Source: Lepidostoma basale | Lineage: Eukaryota > Arthropoda > Insecta > Trichoptera > Lepidostomatidae | Direction: 5' to 3' | Length of the DNA stretch: 64,000 nt | Assembly (NCBI GenBank): GCA_022606425.2 | Contig: JAHDVF020001349.1 | Span: 744,001-808,000 of the forward strand | Shown here: positions 28,001 through 30,902 of the stretch, piece by piece | Layout: the number at the start of each line of letters is the position of its first letter | Position numbering within the stretch: position 1 is the first letter of the stretch | The notes under the pieces: generated by a model | What the model was told of the DNA's origin: nothing | What the model saw: only the letters and a program-made list of their open reading frames with translations | The model's database searches: none | Position numbers and translations under genes: made by a program

Positions 28001-29781
28001 GCAGTGCTTGTGGGCGGAAGTCTGCTGTGCGGCTGGCAGCCCGTACGCAGCCCTACGGTTGGGGTGCCCGTGTGCAGCGTGTGCTGCCTCCTGACCTGCG
28101 TGTTGGCGGCACCGCTTCTGGCTGATGCCTGGCCCGCCTTGCTGATGTTCACTGCGGCCGGTAAGGAAACTACAGCACTCATTTAGCCGTGAGACAACTA
28201 ACTCACCATCAAGCTGTCTCATCTCATCATATCATCAAGGGTAGGCAGAAAGAATGCACCGCCACATTGCTCTGTCCTGACATACTTCTCTCCCTTCCTC
28301 GTTCATACATTGTATCATACACGCACATCCATTTCTCGTACACTTCACGTGGCCGACATTTAATATTTGATGCCACGTTTTCCTAGGTCTTACTCTGTTT
28401 CTAGTTCCGTTTACATCGTTTACATATACTTTCTTCGCCATTCTGTCTTCATTCATTGTTTCCGTGTGTCCAAACCATCTTACAACCCTTTTATTATTTT
28501 GTTCATATCACTTTCATTCGCACTACATTCACTTCTTATATTTGCATTCTGTCATATATGAATTCTTTTGCCAGTTCCATGCTTCACTTCTTTACATAAT
28601 GGTCGGCACAAGAACACCATGGTGCACTGCCATCTTAGGTTTTTTGTTCGGTCACTTGCTCAACACAATGCAATTCCATAAGCTCTTCGGTGGTCAGCTC
28701 TTGACTGCTTTTCCACAATATGAGACTTCACCTTTCTGCGTCACTCGTTATGTGAAATGTCGCTAGTTAAGGGAGGTTTTTTGTCACAATCTGTTTTGCT
28801 CGTTAAGCGAATTACTCCTTTTGAGAGTTTTATTTAATTTTTTTAAATGGGAGTTGCATTATTATTTACCTTGCTTATGATATACAAGGTTTATATTTCA
28901 TCAAGTGGATTTTTCTGCATTGATTTATTCTTTGAGTCTATCTTAAAGTGTTGGGAGTTGGAAGGTTATACTAATGTGGATCAATCTGGAACTTCTCAGC
29001 ATTTGTTCATGTGGAGAGGAAACCACTTAAAACTCTCCAGGAGAAGCCGGCCTGTTGGCAGTAGTCATCAGGCCTTTCGTTACACCAGAAGAGTGTTCGG
29101 CATTTTGTATCCTACTTTGGTTTATTTTACCAATATCCTGCACTAGCCTTACCATGAATGACACTACCTCACATACTAGTTCCTTATGAACCATCACCTT
29201 TGGGACCGCACAGATCTTTCCCCAGGCTTCTGCATCGCGCCTCCAGCTGATGTCTTTGAAGGCTGAAAAGGGGGCAATGTATCAACAGGTGAGGGACATT
29301 CATCATCGCATGGGCAGCTGTCGATCTCGGAGAGCTTGAAGCCCACCGTGACCCGTAAGTATCTGGGTGAGCTCAAATCGGCTTTCTGAATTTTCCTGAT
29401 ATTGTAGGCATGGTAAATAGTAAGAAAAAACATTTTGGTGACACGTCCGGTAGATTCGCTCAAATAACGATCCTTCCAGAGCTGAAGGGTCCTGCTTCTA
29501 ATTTTCTTTTTGCCAAAGCTGAGTGGGAAATCGGCAAAATCGGAGGCTGTCTTCTTGAGCATAATGAGAGTTTCCACTGTATATTATTCTTGAAATTAAA
29601 AAAAATTGTACACCGCAGAGTTAAAAGGTAAATTCATTTGTCTATTTCAGGGCTGGTGATGTACGCGCGGCGCTCCACTTTCTGTGGCGCAGTCCCGAAG
29701 CGTCGCGGCAGATCCGCTCCGTTGCTAGGCCAGCGACCCAGTCGCATCACGCACCTGGACACCGTCTACATCGCTAGGTGA
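6833..29781 (+). CDS. Divergent SLC7 cationic amino acid transporter-like gene, 11 exons
   Basis: Exons, all plus strand: 6833-7015, 11781-12047, 13927-14061, 15120-15277, 17296-17537, 21145-21294, 21695-21838, 22833-22999, 24748-24913, 28005-28160 and 29651-29781. Each has AG/GT borders, and junction phases agree (1, 0, 0, 2, 1, 1, 1, 0, 1, 1) provided exon 2 contains a frame correction. The product would be about 630 residues, close to the 600-660 usual for CATs. Segment order matches the family: TM1-2, a C-x2-E loop, an AR-rich helix, an ANAVNW segment, a C-x-Y-A-F helix, a VPLVGVFSRHPPAW region, an acidic loop, CAT C-terminal helices and a basic tail. Family members are plasma-membrane or lysosomal carriers of basic amino acids. 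The usual TM1 glycine motif and GFD...TTGEE motif are not conserved, so transport is doubtful. A 5' exon may be missing; the in-frame ATG at 6874 is the only candidate start seen. The paralogue group (CAT-1, CAT-4 or SLC7A14) is unresolved. Confidence 0.72.
7060..7500. other. Intronic DNA with no recognised gene
   Basis: It contains moderately GC-rich sequence (7070-7260), possibly an old LINE or SINE tail, and a short inverted repeat at 7448-7500 (TATACTTGTATAGTTACCTT against AAGGTAACTATAAAGGTATA). Nothing clearly coding was found. Confidence 0.4.
7624..7974 (+). mobile_element. Non-autonomous composite with LINE-tail hairpin, copy 1
   Basis: An approximately 350-bp unit beginning ACGGTGGATACGTGTAAC, with a body (GTCCGGATCGTCCATG..., TGGTGGCGATGGGG) shared with 40785-41160. 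Its last about 125 bases hold the 3' end of the GTTA-tailed LINE twice, first inverted (CCCATCACACCGCGTCTCCC) then direct (GGAGGCGGCGTGATGGTTAG), ending in (GTTA)n. No ORF of its own. Presumably mobilised by the LINE whose tail it carries (inference). Confidence 0.65.
8107..8430 (-). mobile_element. GTTA-tailed LINE, young 3' fragment
   Basis: Read on the minus strand it is very similar to 57980-58300: LRWFGHMER-type sequence, GRPRKWHDQINQIL, RRNRRACMTRCMNVEES, then CTACCCCTCCGGGGAGACGG, CGTGATGGTTTG and the tail GTTAGTTAGTT. It is 5'-truncated and lacks the RT core. High similarity suggests recent insertion. Confidence 0.85.
8431..9120. other. Intronic DNA without recognised gene
   Basis: AT-rich sequence to about 8870. 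Then GGTACGGCCACACCGGAGTG (8878-8897) and an inverted partner TAGTGTGGCCGGTCCC (about 8955-8972) form a small TIR-like pair, suggesting a MITE end. No coding evidence. Confidence 0.4.
9125..9440 (+). mobile_element. RTE-like LINE 3' fragment with GAT tail
   Basis: It translates, with stops, to VALRMGELKWRWAGHICRRT, DGRWGRRVLE, then GRLPARWTDDLKRIAG and RGRWRALGEA..QQW, followed by GATGATGAAGAG. This C-terminal tract and (GAT)n tail are typical of RTE-like LINEs. A better copy lies at 17655-18130. Confidence 0.75.
9530..9860. repeat. Unclassified GC-richer interspersed repeat
   Basis: A block from AGCAGGTCGGTCTGCCCATG to CCATGCGGGACTTACGTT, then an A-rich (AT)n stretch at 9717-9737, resembles the 3' end of a retroposed element. 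A further GC-richer piece (9740-9855) follows. No homologous copy elsewhere in the window was noticed. Confidence 0.3.
10315..10530. repeat. Foldback MITE, copy C
   Basis: It begins TTTATTGAGCAATGATGTAA, runs through CTAGAAGTTTTATTATATTT and the palindrome around GCATTATCAAATGTCTTAGA / TTTGATAATGCCTTAGACAG, and returns to TTACGTTTTCATTCGTAATA. It is a shortened member of the family described at 6305-6560. Confidence 0.75.
10575..11500 (+). mobile_element. GTTA-tailed LINE, truncated, with a nested insertion
   Basis: It begins within the RT (VSSMYEVC-like, then RNDLMMNVNKSKVMIFEKE) and continues through QLDELVYLGSMFTKDGRV, NGALKVVIAKKKISKKAKM and YGSEAWN, where a TGA ends the open frame (10587-10931). 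The C-terminal tract, CTACCCCTTCGGGGAGACGG and the tail GTTAGTTAGTTAGTTAATTA follow to about 11500. The catalytic YADD motif lies upstream of the truncation, so it is dead. It is interrupted at 11157-11278 by another element. Confidence 0.85.
11157..11278 (+). mobile_element. GAA-tailed LINE 3' end nested in another LINE
   Basis: Exactly flanked by AACGATTT (11149-11156 and 11279-11286), an 8-bp target-site duplication. The insert is the last about 100 bases of the element at 39218-40752 (GAGCTGTTTCGAGCGGCGCA, then ACGTTGGGGGGACCCGACAG) followed by a GAA-rich tail. It shows that this family inserts with short TSDs and after the GTTA-LINE. Confidence 0.9.
11505..11700 (-). mobile_element. CR1/L2-like LINE 3' terminus fused to a GTTA tail
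   Basis: The segment CAACGCCGTTGCAGCAGCGT...GAAGAAGGGAAGTTTGTGTC...TGTGATGTAATCACCTCAAG is the 3' end of the family seen at 16690-17282 and 29890-30400. Right after CTCAAGGG it switches to GCGTGATGGTTAGTTAGTTA, the end of the GTTA-tailed LINE. Confidence 0.55.
11781..12047 (+). CDS. CAT-like gene, exon 2 (very GC-rich, frame disrupted)
   Basis: Acceptor TTACATTTCAG|GTTACT, donor TTGGAG|GTAAAA. In the frame entered from exon 1 it reads YCSRELRRLEPPVPARGLCR, then WSRLLAALGALAGAARALAA, matching the CAT C-Y-G-E-F...ARA helix with the Glu conserved. The continuation homologous to CATs (LDALSGAARA, then WLGEVAAPSEPWPDPLAVAA, LAVLCLMFMCGLE) needs two frame changes, near 11906-11920 and 11933-11950. 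The last frame is the one that joins exon 3 in phase. The exon is about 80% G+C by eye. Base-call or assembly indels in this GC run are the simplest explanation; a decayed gene is the alternative. Confidence 0.6.
12308..13372 (+). pseudogene. Mariner transposase pseudogene (TTGGGTTGATGC family), 3' truncated
   Basis: The left TIR starts TTGGGTTGATGCAAAAGTTA after TA (12306-12307). The reading frame at 12396-13157, with the likely start MSVDKVHLRLCLLY at 12489, has a paired HTH region, then VTGDEKW (first Asp). A frameshift near 13045-13060 moves the sequence into another frame. The second and third catalytic Asp (HHDNARPH and DLAPSDFYLF, D34D spacing) are in a separate frame at 13182-13370. 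The right end is lost at about 13372, where unrelated MITE sequence begins. Family: cecropia-like mariner. Confidence 0.88.
13408..13444 (+). repeat. End fragment of TIR MITE
   Basis: It carries TTTCGTCTCTATTGAGATAC and then AATTAA, the right TIR of the MITE at 5748-6204, and abuts the broken end of the mariner copy. Confidence 0.6.
13446..13744 (-). repeat. tRNA-derived SINE, copy 1
   Basis: The minus strand begins with a tRNA-like head (13668-13744): TGGCAGAGTG box A and a diverged box B (GGATACGATTCTCGGCG). The body with TGTCATAAGAATCAAAAGC and AATTCGGTTCAATTTATAC follows. Related copies lie at 18632-18853, 22283-22480, 58315-58553 and 60285-60490. Confidence 0.7.
13927..14061 (+). CDS. 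CAT-like gene, exon 3
   Basis: Acceptor TTTTTTAAAG|AATAAC, donor AACGGG|GTAACT, phase 0 at both ends. It encodes NNTTFTVLLISSVVSGVIFF and VAVGSIGANAVNWNQQIFLP, ending NGWNG. One membrane helix, followed by the extracellular A-N-x-x-N-W and LP-x-G-W-x-G motifs, which match the corresponding CAT loop well. This and exon 5 are the best-conserved parts. Confidence 0.8.
14062..14620. other. CAT intron 3, AT-rich part
   Basis: Intronic AT-rich DNA with short chance open frames (14081-14329). No repeat family or coding motif recognised. Confidence 0.4.
14635..15015 (-). mobile_element. LINE RT C-terminal fragment, antisense in CAT intron 3
   Basis: The minus strand reads KMRIYKACVRLIITCGIEAR, ADTVRTKQLL, then with breaks DIVRWNRQRRKDWYGH, a tract typical of the region after the RT thumb in several insect LINEs. 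Several stops; no RT core. Confidence 0.6.
15120..15277 (+). CDS. CAT-like gene, exon 4
   Basis: Acceptor TTTTCCCCTTTCAG|TTAATT, donor TTCCG|GTAAAA (phase 0 in, phase 2 out). It encodes LILSAGSCIYAFPAILPITG, then TLLKKFQCAVLILLPLVCMM and AITTVYNFLVPFR. It aligns with CAT G-A-A-T-C-F-Y-A-F-V-G-F-D...TTGEE...N-P-x-x-A-I-P-L. The aromatic helix is kept but the GFD-x-I-A-T-T-G-E-E signature is replaced by AILPITGTLLK, a strong divergence at a substrate-path motif. Confidence 0.75.
15650..15765 (-). mobile_element. GTTA-tailed LINE 3' tip, antisense
   Basis: CAACTAACCATCACACCGTT, then GGTTAGGCAGAGAGGATGGA and ATTCATATATCATAACATGT correspond to the last about 110 bases of the family on the minus strand. 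Confidence 0.75.
15770..15880 (+). repeat. CGAAACATGT-type repeat fragment
   Basis: It contains CAAACATGTTTCGGGCCACA then AACTTCCCTTCTTTAG, the reverse complement of GAAGAAGGGAAGTTTGTGTC...CCGAAACATG at 11565-11600 and 16738-16775; it is the 3'-terminal part of the CR1/L2-like family. Confidence 0.55.
15893..16345 (+). mobile_element. CR1/L2-like LINE C-terminal fragment
   Basis: It translates with breaks to FNAATRLIKDVTKNL..., HLKDLHWL, then in the frame 16070-16345 MIHGIAPAYISELC, LRSANSSAIGRLVEPKRNPW, TNFGDRAFAVAGPPGWN and FKSHLKTHLF. The last part is the classic end of L2/CR1-type LINE polyproteins. No catalytic domain present. Confidence 0.75.
16495..16580. other. Poly-G interruption in AT-rich intron
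   Basis: A nine-base G run at 16502-16510 within AT-rich intron 4; no gene recognised between 16346 and 16690. Confidence 0.4.
16690..17282 (-). mobile_element. CR1/L2-like LINE 3' fragment, antisense
   Basis: The minus strand includes NFGDRAFAVAGPSAWNNLPS, HLRCINDLTDFRSKLKTHLF, then a 3' UTR with the TTGATGTAATCACC-type block and the (AAT)n-rich end through GAAGAAGGGAAGTTTGTGTC at 16738. It sits immediately upstream of CAT exon 5 and supplies part of that intron's 3' end. Confidence 0.8.
17296..17537 (+). CDS. CAT-like gene, exon 5
   Basis: Acceptor GTTGTGCCAG|GGAGTA, donor AGTGCAG|GTAAGA (phase 2 in, phase 1 out). It encodes EYSESAVPLVGVFSRHPPAW, then ASPGVASFTLVGLALAMSEV, LPRATAAMASLAGPDWRVLT and QVLAVFSAG. 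This is the recognisable CAT block D-x-x-AP-F-x-x-F...P-W-A-x...P-R-x-x-Y-A-M-A-x-D-G-L-L-F...P-V-x-A-T. Several charged or aromatic positions are changed (for example MASDGLLF to MASLAGPDW). A GC-rich coding island in AT-rich DNA. Confidence 0.8.
17555..17640 (-). mobile_element. GTTA-tailed LINE 3' tip, antisense
   Basis: ACTGACAAACCATCTCCTGA, then GGTAGGCAGAAAGGATGGAC and TTTCCTGACATAGTTCT: the last about 85 bases of the family, 20 bases downstream of CAT exon 5. Confidence 0.7.
17655..18130 (+). mobile_element. RTE-like LINE 3' end with (GAT)n tail
   Basis: The conceptual translation is CLKTKVFSQCVLPVMTYGAE, TWTLTKGL, then after a frame break VVALRMGRLKWRWAGHIFQR, DGRWGRRVLDWR, GRPP, RIAGHRWMGAA and RGRWRALGKAYIQ, with GATGATGATGATGATGA at 18113-18130. 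It is the best-preserved copy of this family here, missing most of the RT. Confidence 0.8.
18480..18612 (-). mobile_element. GTTA-tailed LINE internal fragment, antisense
   Basis: It corresponds on the minus strand to LRWFGRMEK...GRPRKMRHNQINQI. Truncated at both ends. Confidence 0.65.
18632..18853 (-). repeat. tRNA-derived SINE, copy 2 (best head)
   Basis: The minus strand starts CGACCTTCGTGGCAGAGTGG (box A), continues to CCGGGTTCGATTCCCGGCGA (box B) at about 18779-18800, and then the body TCACGTGACAATAAAATGGC and the end AGTAATTGGGTTCAAA. The head folds like a tRNA but has a repeat body attached, so it is a SINE and not a tRNA gene. Confidence 0.82.
18854..19105. repeat. Foldback element, left arm and centre (split by mariner)
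   Basis: The left arm (TAGTAAACACGATGGTTGAG...GAACCTAATCGCCAAACAGT) is mirrored around about 18998-19016 by the right arm (CACTGTTTGGTGATTAGGTT...AAATTTGTCACTATTTAT). The right arm resumes after the inserted mariner at 20379-20436 (AAATTAAATCCAAGTAAAAC...AATAGTGTTTACTATTATAA). Confidence 0.75.
19106..20378 (-). mobile_element. Complete mariner transposon, 1273 bp
   Basis: It has TA on each side (19104-19105 and 20379-20380). The TIRs of about 28 bases begin TTAGGTGTATAACTTTGCTT on both ends with no mismatch noticed over that stretch. It contains one uninterrupted transposase gene. It is inserted in the right arm of a foldback element, so it is younger than that element. Confidence 0.93.
19178..20203 (-). 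CDS. Intact mariner transposase, 341 aa
   Basis: Cut-and-paste DDD transposase acting on its own TIRs in the nucleus. The N-terminal two HTH motifs occupy residues of roughly 1-110 (MSAYEPNSRHLREVLILCFN, ..RTCREWFQRFKNGDFNVED, ..TQQELAGSLGVTQPAISK), followed by the WVPYEL linker. The catalytic triad is in GDEKWVHYDN (D1), LQHDIARPH (D2) and SPDVAPSDYHLF (D3), with 34 residues between D2 and D3, the mariner spacing. The length equals that of active mariners (about 340-350). The start methionine at 20203 is the first in frame. HDIARPH in place of the usual HDNARPH is the only clear departure. It may still be functional. Confidence 0.93.
   Translation of the reverse strand: MSAYEPNSRHLREVLILCFNMKKSAAEAHRMLSNTYGEAAISERTCREWFQRFKNGDFNVEDQHGGGREKVFEDAELEALLDQDSCQTQQELAGSLGVTQPAISKRLKVMGMIQKQGNWVPYELKPRDVERRLCVCEQLLARQRRKGFLHRIVTGDEKWVHYDNPKRRKSWGYPGHASTSTAKPNIHGSKVMLSIWWDQLGVVYYELLKPTETITGDRYRTQLMRLSRALKDKRPQYNERHDKVILQHDIARPHVAKVVKTYLETLKWEVLPHPPYSPDVAPSDYHLFRSMAHGLADQHFRSYEEVKNWIDSWIASKDDQFFQRGIRMLPVVASDGQYFES
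20379..20440. repeat. Foldback element, outer right arm
   Basis: The continuation of 18854-19105 beyond the mariner insertion; complementary to 18855-18905. Confidence 0.7.
20505..20630 (-). mobile_element. Jockey-like LINE 3' tail, antisense
   Basis: (AAATC)n at 20512-20530, then TTCACTTTATTTACTCAACA: the reverse complement of an AATAAA-plus-(TGATT)n 3' end such as that at 3950-3985. Confidence 0.5.
20636..20935 (-). mobile_element. GTTA-tailed LINE 3' fragment, antisense
   Basis: AACAAACCATCACGCCGTTC, then GATAGGCAGAGAGAATGGAC, and further C-terminal coding (MDVRAC..., RGRPRKTWHDQINQIL-like) through to a ..RWFGHMERM tract. The 3' stem keeps base pairing with a changed loop (TATCCCAGCGGGGGAACGG on the minus strand). 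Confidence 0.8.
20990..21085 (+). mobile_element. GTTA-tailed LINE internal fragment
   Basis: GTGGAATGAAAGTGTTATGA, then GTCCGGACATGTGGAAAGAA reads CGGNESVMNKIMNVSLILSG HVERMNEE-like; truncated at both ends, about 60 bases upstream of CAT exon 6. Confidence 0.6.
21145..21294 (+). CDS. CAT-like gene, exon 6
   Basis: Acceptor TATCTTAG|GCAGC, donor CCATCAG|GTAATA, phase 1 in and out. It encodes SLSAILAFACPMTHLVKLTC, AGQMLVWILETGTLLHLRSQ and PEIQEEEPS. It corresponds to the CAT helix pair G-x-x-A-A-x-M-A-x-L...L-V-x-L-x-S-I-G-T-L-L-A-Y followed by the V-L-x-L-R-Y-Q-P motif; LLHLRSQPE preserves that last motif clearly. Confidence 0.8.
21600..21668 (+). repeat. Foldback MITE arm fragment
   Basis: CATAAAATATTATAAAACTT...AGATGTTTTCATTTGTATCA matches one outer arm of the foldback family (6305-6560). 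Confidence 0.55.
21695..21838 (+). CDS. CAT-like gene, exon 7
   Basis: Acceptor GACTTCCAG|CGGATG, donor AAGG|GTAAGT, phase 1 in and out. It encodes DVRYKRLAGAQAPPARPSRG, ARLAAGLWFLPRSVRQQGLP and DAHKLRK. Rich in Arg, Ala and Pro; it lies in the long cytoplasmic loop of CATs between the R-Y-Q-P motif and the C-terminal helices, which is poorly conserved in the family. Assigned by phase and position more than by similarity. The acceptor lacks a long pyrimidine tract. Confidence 0.62.
21915..22240 (+). mobile_element. CR1/L2-like LINE fragment
   Basis: It reads with breaks as LHWLKYPKRIPTI...FKALHGIAPAHIFEHCITEN, then GAFAVAGPS-like and LPEFRWRLKIHLS, the same end as 15893-16345, more decayed. 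Confidence 0.6.
22283..22480 (+). repeat. tRNA-derived SINE, copy 3
   Basis: Plus strand: TGACCTTTGTGGCAGAGTGG, TGAGCTCTGACTTCCATACC, GAAGGTCCCGGGTTGAATTC (box B diverged), then the body to AAATTGTATACAGTAATTGG and GTTCAAATAA. About 195 bp. Confidence 0.8.
22565..22790 (-). mobile_element. GTTA-tailed LINE 3' fragment, antisense
   Basis: TTTCACCGGAAGGGTAGGCA, then AGAATGGACTGACAC, AATTCATACAGCGAGTCATA and ATTCTTCCGACTTC: the C-terminal end on the minus strand. Confidence 0.75.
22833..22999 (+). CDS. CAT-like gene, exon 8 (acidic loop)
   Basis: Acceptor TTATAATTTAG|GTGGTG, donor ATCACG|GTAATT (phase 1 in, phase 0 out). It encodes GGEERECLLLDEYATARPEI, AESEHSEVSDHAASSSEGES and TTDIDAVVKEYKDRIT. 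A strongly acidic, Ser-rich cytoplasmic stretch like the loop ahead of the CAT C-terminal helices. It has several SxxE/SxE sites that could suit casein kinase 2 (inference). No membrane segment. Confidence 0.75.
23098..23350 (-). mobile_element. GTTA-tailed LINE 3' fragment, antisense
   Basis: TTGCCGGAGGGGTAGGCAGA, then GAGGATGGATTGCCACGG, with the C-terminal tract on the minus strand. More diverged than 8107-8430. Confidence 0.7.
23377..24267 (-). pseudogene. Mariner (TTGGGTTGATGC family) with internal deletion
   Basis: 891 bp, TA-flanked. TIRs TTAGGTTGATGCAAAAGTTA and, at the other end, the reverse complement of TTGGGTTGATGCAAAAGTTA. The minus strand keeps the N-terminal start (CIYVIVYIMNSVKT-like, frame-broken), then jumps at about 23915 to MIMLCVWWDCKGIVYFELLE, with VFHHDNG and SPDLVPSDFHLF. 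The centre, including the first catalytic Asp (GDEKW), is deleted. Same family as 12308-13372. Confidence 0.88.
24285..24600 (-). mobile_element. GTTA-tailed LINE internal fragment, antisense
   Basis: Minus strand: SMFTRDGKMEKDIGRRVGAG, KIHGALKVITANRNIS, MAVRNGVLVPTLMYESEAWS. The stretch between the RT core and the C-terminal tract. About 145 bases upstream of CAT exon 9. Confidence 0.75.
24748..24913 (+). CDS. CAT-like gene, exon 9
   Basis: Acceptor AAATTTGTAG|GTGGTT, donor ATTCCAG|GTAAAC (phase 0 in, phase 1 out). It encodes VVSSTPDSSGDSLGVPNAAS, then GKRATAGAVIIVGACFVFSL and GVAVSQPNIVYTAIPG. A short hydrophilic lead, then one membrane helix (about AGAVIIVGACFVFSLGVAV), in the place of the first helix of the CAT C-terminal domain. 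Confidence 0.72.
24975..25290 (-). mobile_element. RTE-like LINE 3' fragment, antisense
   Basis: Minus strand: CAYHDQLGIKTRLSRTCSQR, MLKYFRYVARRDQDNLKR, GKTTTELLVRSDW. A better copy of the same region lies at 30905-31175 (VLKYFGHIARRDQDNLEKF). Confidence 0.7.
25457..26743 (-). mobile_element. Complete mariner transposon, 1287 bp
   Basis: TA-flanked (25455-25456, 26744-26745). TIRs TTAGGTCCTTACATATGAAA and TTAGGTCTTTACATATGAAA differ at one position in the first 20. It holds a full-length transposase gene on the minus strand. A 5' fragment of the same family is at 61036-61447. Confidence 0.93.
25517..26575 (-). CDS. Intact cecropia-type mariner transposase, 352 aa
   Basis: DDD transposase of the mariner family. 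It has MENLKYRVIYEYEFHRGTSA (first HTH), RFWFQRFRSGNFDLQNKPRG (between the HTHs, with GRP AT-hook-like residues), KTVLIHLKQIGKVKKLERWV and PHEL. Catalytic residues: TCDEKWILYDN (D1), LLHDNARPH (D2), SDLAPTDYYFF (D3), D2-D3 spacing 34. The length is normal. The likely start is the ATG of MENLKY at about 26554; an upstream in-frame ATG gives MRHSVYK first. PPSSSDLAPTD replaces the usual PPYSPDLAPSD. By motif pattern it is closest to the cecropia group that includes Hsmar1 (established family knowledge). Confidence 0.93.
   Translation of the reverse strand: MRHSVYKMENLKYRVIYEYEFHRGTSAAETARRINDVYGDGAAKENTVRFWFQRFRSGNFDLQNKPRGRPETKVDNEELKAIVETDPSQTTSELAAGCGVSNKTVLIHLKQIGKVKKLERWVPHELSEANQQTRVDCCVALLNRHNNEGILNRIITCDEKWILYDNRKRSSQWLNPAEPAKPCPKRKLTPKKLLVSVWWTSAGVVHYSFLKSGQTIMADVYCQQLQTMMEKLAAKQPRLVNRSRPLLLHDNARPHTAQQTATKLEELQLECLRHPPSSSDLAPTDYYFFRNLDNFLQRKKFNSDGAIQIDFKDFIDSRLNGFFSKGIDELPMRWQKCIDSNGTYFDKINILY
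26960..27135. repeat. Foldback MITE, copy D
   Basis: ATGACATGTTTCGCCCTTAT / TGATAATGCCTTAGAAGGGC, GAAACATGTCATACATAAAT, then the outer arm TTTACATCATTGTTCAAGAA. The left arm is shortened. Confidence 0.75.
27136..27385 (-). mobile_element. Jockey/CR1-like LINE RT C-terminal fragment, antisense
   Basis: Minus strand: MVRSRLKSGSVIWSPHKMRY, KVQKKILWYLYMRAYGRYPW, YPTAFHSLQ. This is the familiar tract after the RT domain of Jockey-type LINEs (L-V-R-S-x-L-E-Y-G-S-x-V-W-S-P). Frame open over 27066-27371. Confidence 0.7.
27665..27845. repeat. Minisatellite, about 54-bp unit, 3.3 copies
   Basis: Units start GGTCGCTGCCGAATTCTACT (27665), GGTCCCCGCCAAATTCTACT (27719), GGTCGCCGCCGAATTCTACA (27774) and GGTCGCCATCGACTTC (27827), spaced 54, 55 and 53 bases. 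Units are imperfect and include GGAAGTC and a (T)GATGGGC-like segment. It lies in intron 9 of the CAT-like gene. The frame at 27604-27819 merely reads through it. Confidence 0.8.
28005..28160 (+). CDS. CAT-like gene, exon 10 (C-terminal helices)
   Basis: Acceptor TTGTTGGCAG|TGCTTG, donor GCGGCCG|GTAAGG, phase 1 in and out. It encodes VLVGGSLLCGWQPVRSPTVG, VPVCSVCCLLTCVLAAPLLA and DAWPALLMFTAAG. It aligns with the CAT_C domain: F-x-V-P-x-x-P...I-N-x-Y-L-M...T-W-x-R-F-x-V-W-M-x-x-G. VP-V then W-PALLMFTAAG keep the frame of that domain. Unusually Cys-rich (five Cys in the helix). Confidence 0.75.
28190..28640 (-). mobile_element. GTTA-tailed LINE 3' fragment, antisense
   Basis: AACTAACTCACCATCAAGCT at the tail, then GGTAGGCAGAAAGAATGCAC and the minus-strand peptide MNEDRMAKKVYVNDVNGTRN, VRPRKTWHQILNVGHV, then the GMAKEFIYDRMQI-like part with a deletion near 28560. 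Confidence 0.8.
28831..29565 (-). mobile_element. 5'-truncated copy of the zinc-knuckle/RNase H LINE, antisense
   Basis: It corresponds to the 3' about 730 bases of the elements at 44757-49560 and 49999-55802. The minus-strand peptide has LKKTASDFADFPLSFGKKKI, RSRTLQLWKDRYLSESTGRV, then FKLSEIDSCPCDD, with a frameshift in between. The T-rich end (28831-28846) is the reverse of the poly(A) tail. Possible 8-bp TSD GAGAGTTT at 28823-28830 and 29566-29573. It sits in the last intron of the CAT-like gene. Confidence 0.85.
29651..29781 (+). CDS. CAT-like gene, exon 11 (terminal)
   Basis: Acceptor TCTATTTCAG|GGCTGG; stop TGA at 29779-29781. It encodes GLVMYARRSTFCGAVPKRRG, RSAPLLGQRPSRITHLDTVY, ending IAR. 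GLVMY continues the last helix (CATs end G-x-x-I-Y-F-x-Y-G), then a short basic cytoplasmic tail. No AATAAA was found in the following 150 bases, so the polyadenylation site is uncertain. Confidence 0.75.
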
Positions 29782-29889
29782 CACGACAGCGACAGCGACT
29801 CCGAGCTAGACAACCTCGTCTCCATAACCGAATAGGATCCTCCACACGACACCTGTAGACGTTTTGCTAGCCCAACCTTAACTGAAACT

Positions 29890-30400
29890 AATAATATATT
29901 ATTATTTGTAATAATAATAATATGCTAACTTTTAAAGCGCTGTTTTTGTGATGTAATCACCTCAAGGGCGCATTAAAACGTGTTTTAAATCTAAAAATGA
30001 ACGCTACATCTGATTGATATTCGCGATCGGTTAGAAAGTATACAAGTTTTAAATTGGGTATGAAATAGATGGGTTTTCAGCTTAGATCTGAAATCTATCT
30101 AAGGTATGAAGGGAAATTGTTCTAAGCTGATGGGCCGGCTACTGCAAAGGGTCGATCCCCAAAATTTGTACTAGGGCAACGCTTCGACTCAACTAATCTT
30201 CCTATTGAAGAGGGGTTCACTAAGCGAAGTGTGGATATCCTTGGATTTGAGCTGTCCGTTATACAGAGTTCGGATATATAACTTGGTGCCATTCCATGTA
30301 GCGCTTTGAAGCTGTCCAACAGAGTTTATACTGGATTCTTTCTGGACTTTTAAGCCAGTGAAGTTCTTTGAGATGTTGTGTTATATGGGACTTTTTGGTA
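29890..30400 (-). mobile_element. CR1/L2-like LINE 3' fragment, antisense
   Basis: Minus strand: MDSFKALHGMAPSYISELCI, STLRLVNPSSIGRLVESKRC, NFGDRPFAVAGPSA, then a frame break and a 3' UTR with TGATGTAATCACCTC-type sequence and (AAT)n at 29890-29920. It starts about 110 bases after the CAT stop codon. Confidence 0.8.
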
Positions 30401-30669
30401 CATTTTCTAGAATAGAAGTAAGAAATGGCGCAATTATATCCAACCGTGAAGAAAGAAAATATTCAGCAGATAATCCATTGTTTTGTATTACAATACTTCA
30501 ACATTATTAAATGTTTTAATTTTAAAACACCGTTATTATACGTGCCTACCTATGTTGGCATCATCAGGTGTTGCTAACAACTCTGATAATGCCGAAATGG
30601 GTTGGCCAAACAGCTGTCACGAAAAACTCATAAAAATAAATTGTGATATGTATAATAACAGTAATTAAT

Positions 30670-30892
30670 ATGAAGAAAAATATCCATCTTCTAGGAGTTT
30701 TATTATATTTTAGATGAAATGACATGTTTCGCCCTTCTAAGGCATTATCAAATCTTTAATAATGCCTTAGAAGGGCGAAACATGTCATTCCATTTAAAAT
30801 ATAATAAAACTCTCAGAAGACAGACGTTTTCATTCATATTAATTATTTAATATGGAGTTTTACACCATTGTTCAAGAAACAATAAATATAAA
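30670..30892. repeat. Foldback MITE, copy E
   Basis: A near-perfect inner palindrome: GAAATGACATGTTTCGCCCT...GGCATTATCAAATC / TTTAATAATGCCTTAGAAGG...CGAAACATGTCATTCC, flanked by TAGGAGTTTTATTATATTTT / AAAATATAATAAAACTCTCA and TTTACACCATTGTTCAAGAA. The best copy for defining the family. Confidence 0.85.
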
Positions 30893-30902
30893 AACTTTTT
30901 CT

